A DNA stretch of 64,000 bases from Chryseobacterium oryctis (GTDB taxonomy: Bacteria > Bacteroidota > Bacteroidia > Flavobacteriales > Weeksellaceae). A program made the translations under genes and the position numbers. Shown here piece after piece: positions 59,978 to 64,000 of this stretch (within the stretch, counting starts at the first letter, position 1; every line of letters starts with the position of its first letter). The stretch spans positions 124,001-188,000 of the forward strand of contig NZ_JAPDHV010000003.1 in the NCBI RefSeq assembly GCF_025971925.1. The letters are read 5' to 3'. The notes under the pieces are model-generated. The model ran no database searches and was not told where the DNA came from. It was given only the letters and a program-made list of their open reading frames with translations.

Positions 59978-62900
59978 TTATTTTTTTATTGCTTTAATAG
60001 TTTGTCTAGAACCATCTTTCATGGTAAGAACCACTAAATACATACCTGATTTCAAATCAGCTAATTGAAGCGAAGATTCAGGTTTTTCAAAAGTTTTAGC
60101 AACCCTACCAGCCATATCAACAATAGCAATAGATTTTACGTTTTTAATATCTGAAATATTAAGAACATCCGCAAAAGGATTTGGATACGCCTTTACAGCT
60201 TCATCACGTTTAACATTTTCATTTACACCAAGTGCAGTACATTGCTGCGTAACAGAAATATTAAACTTACCTAATTGATTGGCATTATACCCTGTAACTA
60301 ACGCATAATATGTTGTACCCGAAGTAGCTGCAAATGTTACAGAAGCTGCATTACTTGTATTAGTTCCTGAGCAACCAGAATCTGCACTTCCTTTACATGT
60401 TAATGTACCTCCACATCCTTCATACACTCTAAGATAAGTATCAAACTCACTTCCACATGTAGAAACAGTGATATCTCCATCTACTGCTGCAGTTATAGCA
60501 TACCATACACCTTTATTAAGAGCATATGTTGTTGAACCACAAGTAACACCAGGTAAAGTTACATCCGGAGCACCAGTATTATACCCTGTAACAGTTCCTC
60601 CACAAGGAATATCTATTGCTGAACTACATGATGTATTATTAATTGATTGAGGAGTTGAAATACAAATTGTAAATGTTGAATTTGTAGTAACAGTGGATAC
60701 AGTAGAGAACACTCTTACATAATATGTTTCTCCCACCGTTAAGTTATCCAACAATACATTAGAATTTGTATATGCACCAGCAAAACAAGACATTGCTACT
60801 AATGAACCACAAGTCCCAGAATACACTTGTGTAGTTGTTGCGTTATCTGAATAAATAGTAGATACTAAATGTTTAGTATTAGTTGCTACAAATTTAAACC
60901 AAACATCATCATTTATACCTGTAGCAGAACACGTAGGTGCTGTTTCTGTACTTGCTGTAGCACTAGCTGTAGACATTGTCACAGAGTTTGTACAAACATC
61001 AGTAGAGTTTGCTATTAAAGTAATAGCATTAACACAGTCATCATTTGATGGCGGCGGCGGCGGCGTACCAATACAGATATCAAATGTATTTGCATTGATA
61101 GCTGTCGCACTATTAGAATTTGAGTTGTATACCCTTACATAATAAGTTGCACCTGGAGTAAGACCAGTCATTGATGTATAATTAGTATTACTTGTAATAC
61201 ATAATTTGCTAGTCAATGCTCCACAAGAACCATCAAAAACTTGTGCATATAATGAAGTTGAAGAAGCTGTACCAACAGAAACGATATTCTTCAACCATAA
61301 AGTATGAACAGTACCTACCGCAGTAAACTTAAACCAAACATCATCATCTGCAGTTCCTGAACATGGACTTACTGCCAAACCAGAGTTAGTAGCAGACAAT
61401 GTAGTTCCTGATACCATAGAACCACAATTTAAATCTGAGTTTACAGGTACATTAATTGCATCTGAACATTCATCATTAACCGGAGCAGAAGGTAAAGTAC
61501 CAATACACAAATCAAAAGTATTCGCATAGGTACTTGTTGTAGTATTAGTATTAGAATTATACACTCTTATATAGTAAGTATCTCCTGGTGTAAGACCAGA
61601 CAACAAGGTAAAATTAGTATTACTTGTAATACATTTAATACTTATTAACCCTCCACAAGCGCCACTAAACACCTGAGTATAAAGACTTGTAGATGATGAA
61701 GAACCTACAGATACAACATTTTTTAATTGAATTGTATGAGTCGCATTTGTAGCCACAAATTTATACCAAACATCATCATCCGCCGTTCCTGAACACGGAC
61801 TCACTGCCAAACCAGAGTTAGTAGCATAATAAGTCGTACCGGAAACTACAGATGTACAACTCGTATCAGGATTTACAGAAACAGTTATAGCGTTAGCACA
61901 TTCATCGTTTGCCGGTGGTGGTGGTGGCGTACCAATACAAATATCAAATGTATTTCCATAGATAGTTGTTGCAGAGTTTGTATTACTATTATAAACTCTT
62001 ACATAATAAGTTTCTCCTGCTGTTAAACCAGCCAGAGTGGTAAAATTAGTATTTGAAGTAATACACTGTTTACTTACTAAAGTACCACAATCACCACTAA
62101 ACACTTGAGTATATAGACTTGTAGAAGTAGAAGTTCCTACCGCAGTAATATTCTTCAACCATAAAGTATGAACAGTACTTGTAGCCGTAAATTTATACCA
62201 AACATCATCATCTGCCGTTCCTGTACATGGCGAAACAGCAATATTTGAGTCAGTAGCTGATAAAGTCGTTCCCGATACAGTACTTCCGCAATTAAGATCC
62301 GGATTTACAGGCAATGTAATCGCATTGGCACATTCATCATTAGAAGGCGCTGCAGGTAAAGTTCCCACACATAAGTCAAAACTCATGCTGTACCCAGAAG
62401 CATAATAAGTATAAATTCTTACATAGTATTCTTGACCAGGAACAAGATTATTCACAATAGTAATTCCATCATTATCAGAGCAATTAACGCTAACCAAAGA
62501 ACCACATGTTCCACTTAAAATTTGTGTGAAAATATCTGTACTTGATGTAGAACCTAAGCTTACAGGATTAGAGAAAGTAAAGATATGAGTTGAATTGGTT
62601 GCTGTAAACTTATACCAAACATCATCATCTGCATTGCCGTTACATGAAGCATCATCAGAAGATTTACTTGCACCCAAAGTCGTTCCTGAAGTTTTTACTG
62701 CACAACTCATATCTGGATTCACAGTTAATGTAATAGCTCCTGAACATTCATCATTAGATGGAAGCGGTGCTGTAGTTGTCGTAAAATTTCTTTCTGTACA
62801 AGAAGTAGAAGATACAGCTCCATTATACGCATTTATTGTATAATAATATTTGGTATTAGGAGATAATGTATTTGATACCGGTAAAGTATAAGTAAGAACA

Positions 62901-63952
62901 TTGCCCACATCATGATTATTCAAAATATCTGTTCCTCCAGCAGTTGTTCCCAGACTAATTCTATATCCTAAAGCTCCCCCCGTAGCTGCAGACCAAGAAA
63001 AAGTAGGTCTTACGGAAACTCCAGTCAAAGCGGATGTAGGATTTGAAACAGAAGGACAACCTAAAGTAGCAGTCGTTGTAAATATCCTTTCTGTACAAGA
63101 AACTGATTCTCCTACACTATTCGCTCCTTTAACTGTAAGATAATACTGAGTTCCAAAATTTAATGAAGTAGTAAGTGTGTAACTTAAGACATTTCCTACA
63201 TTCACATTATTCAAAATATCCGTACCACCGGCTGTAGTTCCTAAACTAATTGTATAAGAGGCTGCACCTGTAGTAAGCCCCCAAGTGATGGTAGGAAAAG
63301 TAGAAACTCCCGTTGCCCCCACTGTTGGTGCTGAAATCACAGGACAAGCAGGTACTGCAAGAGGCGTTAATCCTAATAAAGAAACAATAGACTTTGTTGT
63401 AGACCTTGTTCCTGTAGGAGGAGTCGCCACATCTGGAACCACGGCATCACTTCTGTAATAAAGCGAAGTATTAGACGCCCCTGTATAAGTATAAAACCTA
63501 TTTGCAGCGACATCCTTATCAGGTGTATTCTCATAAATAGCAATAACTAAGTTATTGGTATTATTGTAATTGAAAGGTGTCGAAAAATTGACAGTAACCT
63601 CTCCTCCTACAACTGATAAACTTCCACTAAAAACCTGAGTAAGATCTGCTACCGCAACCCAATCAGAAGTACTACTGAATGATGTTTTAGTAGTATGCCC
63701 TACATAAACTGTCCAATCTTTAGAATTAGTTATAGAAGAGCCTGATGGAAGATAAAATTTCATCCCGGTAATATTTCCGGCACTTGCAGCATTTATTTCA
63801 GCTTTGGTAAAAATCTGTTGGGTGTAGTTGTAATTGTAATTTACATCCAAGGGTAAAGTTCCCCCTTGGGCGACACCAGAACCCATAACTACCTGGGCAT
63901 TGATAAAGGTGGCTATTAAAAAAAACAGCCACGTTAATAAAAGTTTCTTCAT
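59978..63952 (-). CDS. Large T9SS type A surface protein with repeated NDEC modules
   Basis: The protein has 1324 residues. Order: signal peptide (MKKLLLTWLFFLIATFINAQ); a ~180-residue domain like that of the 649-residue neighbour; two fibronectin type III-like domains (~200-400, TFSWSAATGGALGYRISLGTTAGGTD); five tandem modules of ~144 residues, each starting NDEC or NDDC and containing GTADDDVWYKFTAT and YYVRVYNSNTN; one divergent module (CSSAIDIPCGGTVTGYNTG); and the type A sorting domain (KAYPNPFADVLNISDIKNVKSIAIVDMAGR). It is likely attached to the surface or released by T9SS. The end sorting domain is nearly identical to that of the neighbouring gene, showing gene duplication. Confidence 0.92.
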   Translation of the reverse strand: MKKLLLTWLFFLIATFINAQVVMGSGVAQGGTLPLDVNYNYNYTQQIFTKAEINAASAGNITGMKFYLPSGSSITNSKDWTVYVGHTTKTSFSSTSDWVAVADLTQVFSGSLSVVGGEVTVNFSTPFNYNNTNNLVIAIYENTPDKDVAANRFYTYTGASNTSLYYRSDAVVPDVATPPTGTRSTTKSIVSLLGLTPLAVPACPVISAPTVGATGVSTFPTITWGLTTGAASYTISLGTTAGGTDILNNVNVGNVLSYTLTTSLNFGTQYYLTVKGANSVGESVSCTERIFTTTATLGCPSVSNPTSALTGVSVRPTFSWSAATGGALGYRISLGTTAGGTDILNNHDVGNVLTYTLPVSNTLSPNTKYYYTINAYNGAVSSTSCTERNFTTTTAPLPSNDECSGAITLTVNPDMSCAVKTSGTTLGASKSSDDASCNGNADDDVWYKFTATNSTHIFTFSNPVSLGSTSSTDIFTQILSGTCGSLVSVNCSDNDGITIVNNLVPGQEYYVRIYTYYASGYSMSFDLCVGTLPAAPSNDECANAITLPVNPDLNCGSTVSGTTLSATDSNIAVSPCTGTADDDVWYKFTATSTVHTLWLKNITAVGTSTSTSLYTQVFSGDCGTLVSKQCITSNTNFTTLAGLTAGETYYVRVYNSNTNSATTIYGNTFDICIGTPPPPPANDECANAITVSVNPDTSCTSVVSGTTYYATNSGLAVSPCSGTADDDVWYKFVATNATHTIQLKNVVSVGSSSSTSLYTQVFSGACGGLISIKCITSNTNFTLLSGLTPGDTYYIRVYNSNTNTTTSTYANTFDLCIGTLPSAPVNDECSDAINVPVNSDLNCGSMVSGTTLSATNSGLAVSPCSGTADDDVWFKFTAVGTVHTLWLKNIVSVGTASSTSLYAQVFDGSCGALTSKLCITSNTNYTSMTGLTPGATYYVRVYNSNSNSATAINANTFDICIGTPPPPPSNDDCVNAITLIANSTDVCTNSVTMSTASATASTETAPTCSATGINDDVWFKFVATNTKHLVSTIYSDNATTTQVYSGTCGSLVAMSCFAGAYTNSNVLLDNLTVGETYYVRVFSTVSTVTTNSTFTICISTPQSINNTSCSSAIDIPCGGTVTGYNTGAPDVTLPGVTCGSTTYALNKGVWYAITAAVDGDITVSTCGSEFDTYLRVYEGCGGTLTCKGSADSGCSGTNTSNAASVTFAATSGTTYYALVTGYNANQLGKFNISVTQQCTALGVNENVKRDEAVKAYPNPFADVLNISDIKNVKSIAIVDMAGRVAKTFEKPESSLQLADLKSGMYLVVLTMKDGSRQTIKAIKK
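61040..62760 (-). repeat. Tandem ~432-bp repeats coding NDEC modules
   Basis: Boundaries (the codons for NDEC/NDDC) recur near 62745, 62335, 61905, 61472 and 61040, a period of 410-433 bases. The middle copies share long near-identical stretches. Such repeats can recombine, so the copy number may vary. Confidence 0.8.
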
Positions 63953-64000
63953 AAGTAGTAAAATTTAAAAAATTAATAGGGGTAAAAATAAAAAATAAAT

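Noticed and set aside
1-64000. tRNA, rRNA or CRISPR arrays
   Set aside because: Intergenic spaces were read by eye on both strands; no cloverleaf, rRNA signature or regularly spaced direct repeats were found.

Overview
The window is about two-thirds AT and comes from a member of the Bacteroidota, most likely a Chryseobacterium-type flavobacterium. This rests on family content rather than a database search. It has several type IX secretion (T9SS) cargo proteins with type A or type B sorting domains, choice-of-anchor-L adhesin-like proteins, and DUF3098, DUF4377, DUF1003 and TIGR02757 families. Its promoters use the Bacteroidota form TTTG-N19..23-TAnnTTTG. I found no rRNA, tRNA or CRISPR array.

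Layout. 1-5003 holds a transglutaminase-like protein cut by the window edge, a DUF4377 lipoprotein, a stomatin-like SPFH protein, a dGTPase and an SMR transporter. 5004-5778 holds a 26-residue membrane peptide followed by three hairpins, a possible small RNA. 5779-7054 holds a MepB-family gene and an AAA+ ATPase. 7197-10077 is the most unusual region. Three unrelated plus-strand genes (a HEPN-motif protein, a membrane/coiled-coil protein and a small unknown) are each bracketed by a private inverted repeat that begins GTTA and ends TAAC. They are separated by foldable sites of about 195-210 bp. This is the organisation of integron gene cassettes with attC sites, but the sites are unusually long and no integrase is in the window.

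10095-16600 is mostly housekeeping: glycine dehydrogenase gcvP, a Cys/Lys-rich 50-residue protein, a DnaJ-domain membrane protein, an ECF sigma factor operon and rplS. 16614-23439 has an alpha/beta hydrolase, an EamA exporter, a secreted M36 metallopeptidase and rpsA. 23799-24634 is a decay zone with an IS3-type transposase relic and a truncated DsbA/FrnE gene. 24781-31052 has a MerR regulator, a helix-hairpin-helix protein, an rluF-like gene, the ftsX-DUF3098-uppP-truB gene string and rsmA.

31119-39761 is a tandem array of three paralogous choice-of-anchor-L T9SS type B proteins, each with its own terminator. A short possible 3' remnant of a fourth lies upstream. 40006-43785 carries the rnz-TIGR02757-DUF1003 and CPBP-rdgB gene pairs, and 44145-45740 is prfC. 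45821-51483 includes a reprolysin-like protease, a DUF4349 lipoprotein and an acyl-CoA dehydrogenase. 51735-57769 includes a long-chain acyl-CoA synthetase, a coiled-coil protein that has lost its zinc-ribbon cysteines, a Nif3-like protein, a surface protein and a potassium channel with a zinc-ribbon tail. 57908-63952 encodes two related T9SS type A proteins, the larger built from 144-residue repeats.

Together the genes describe an aerobic, protein-degrading, surface-active flavobacterium. Much of its coding capacity goes to exported proteases and adhesins, with housekeeping genes between them and one cassette-like accessory island next to gcvP.
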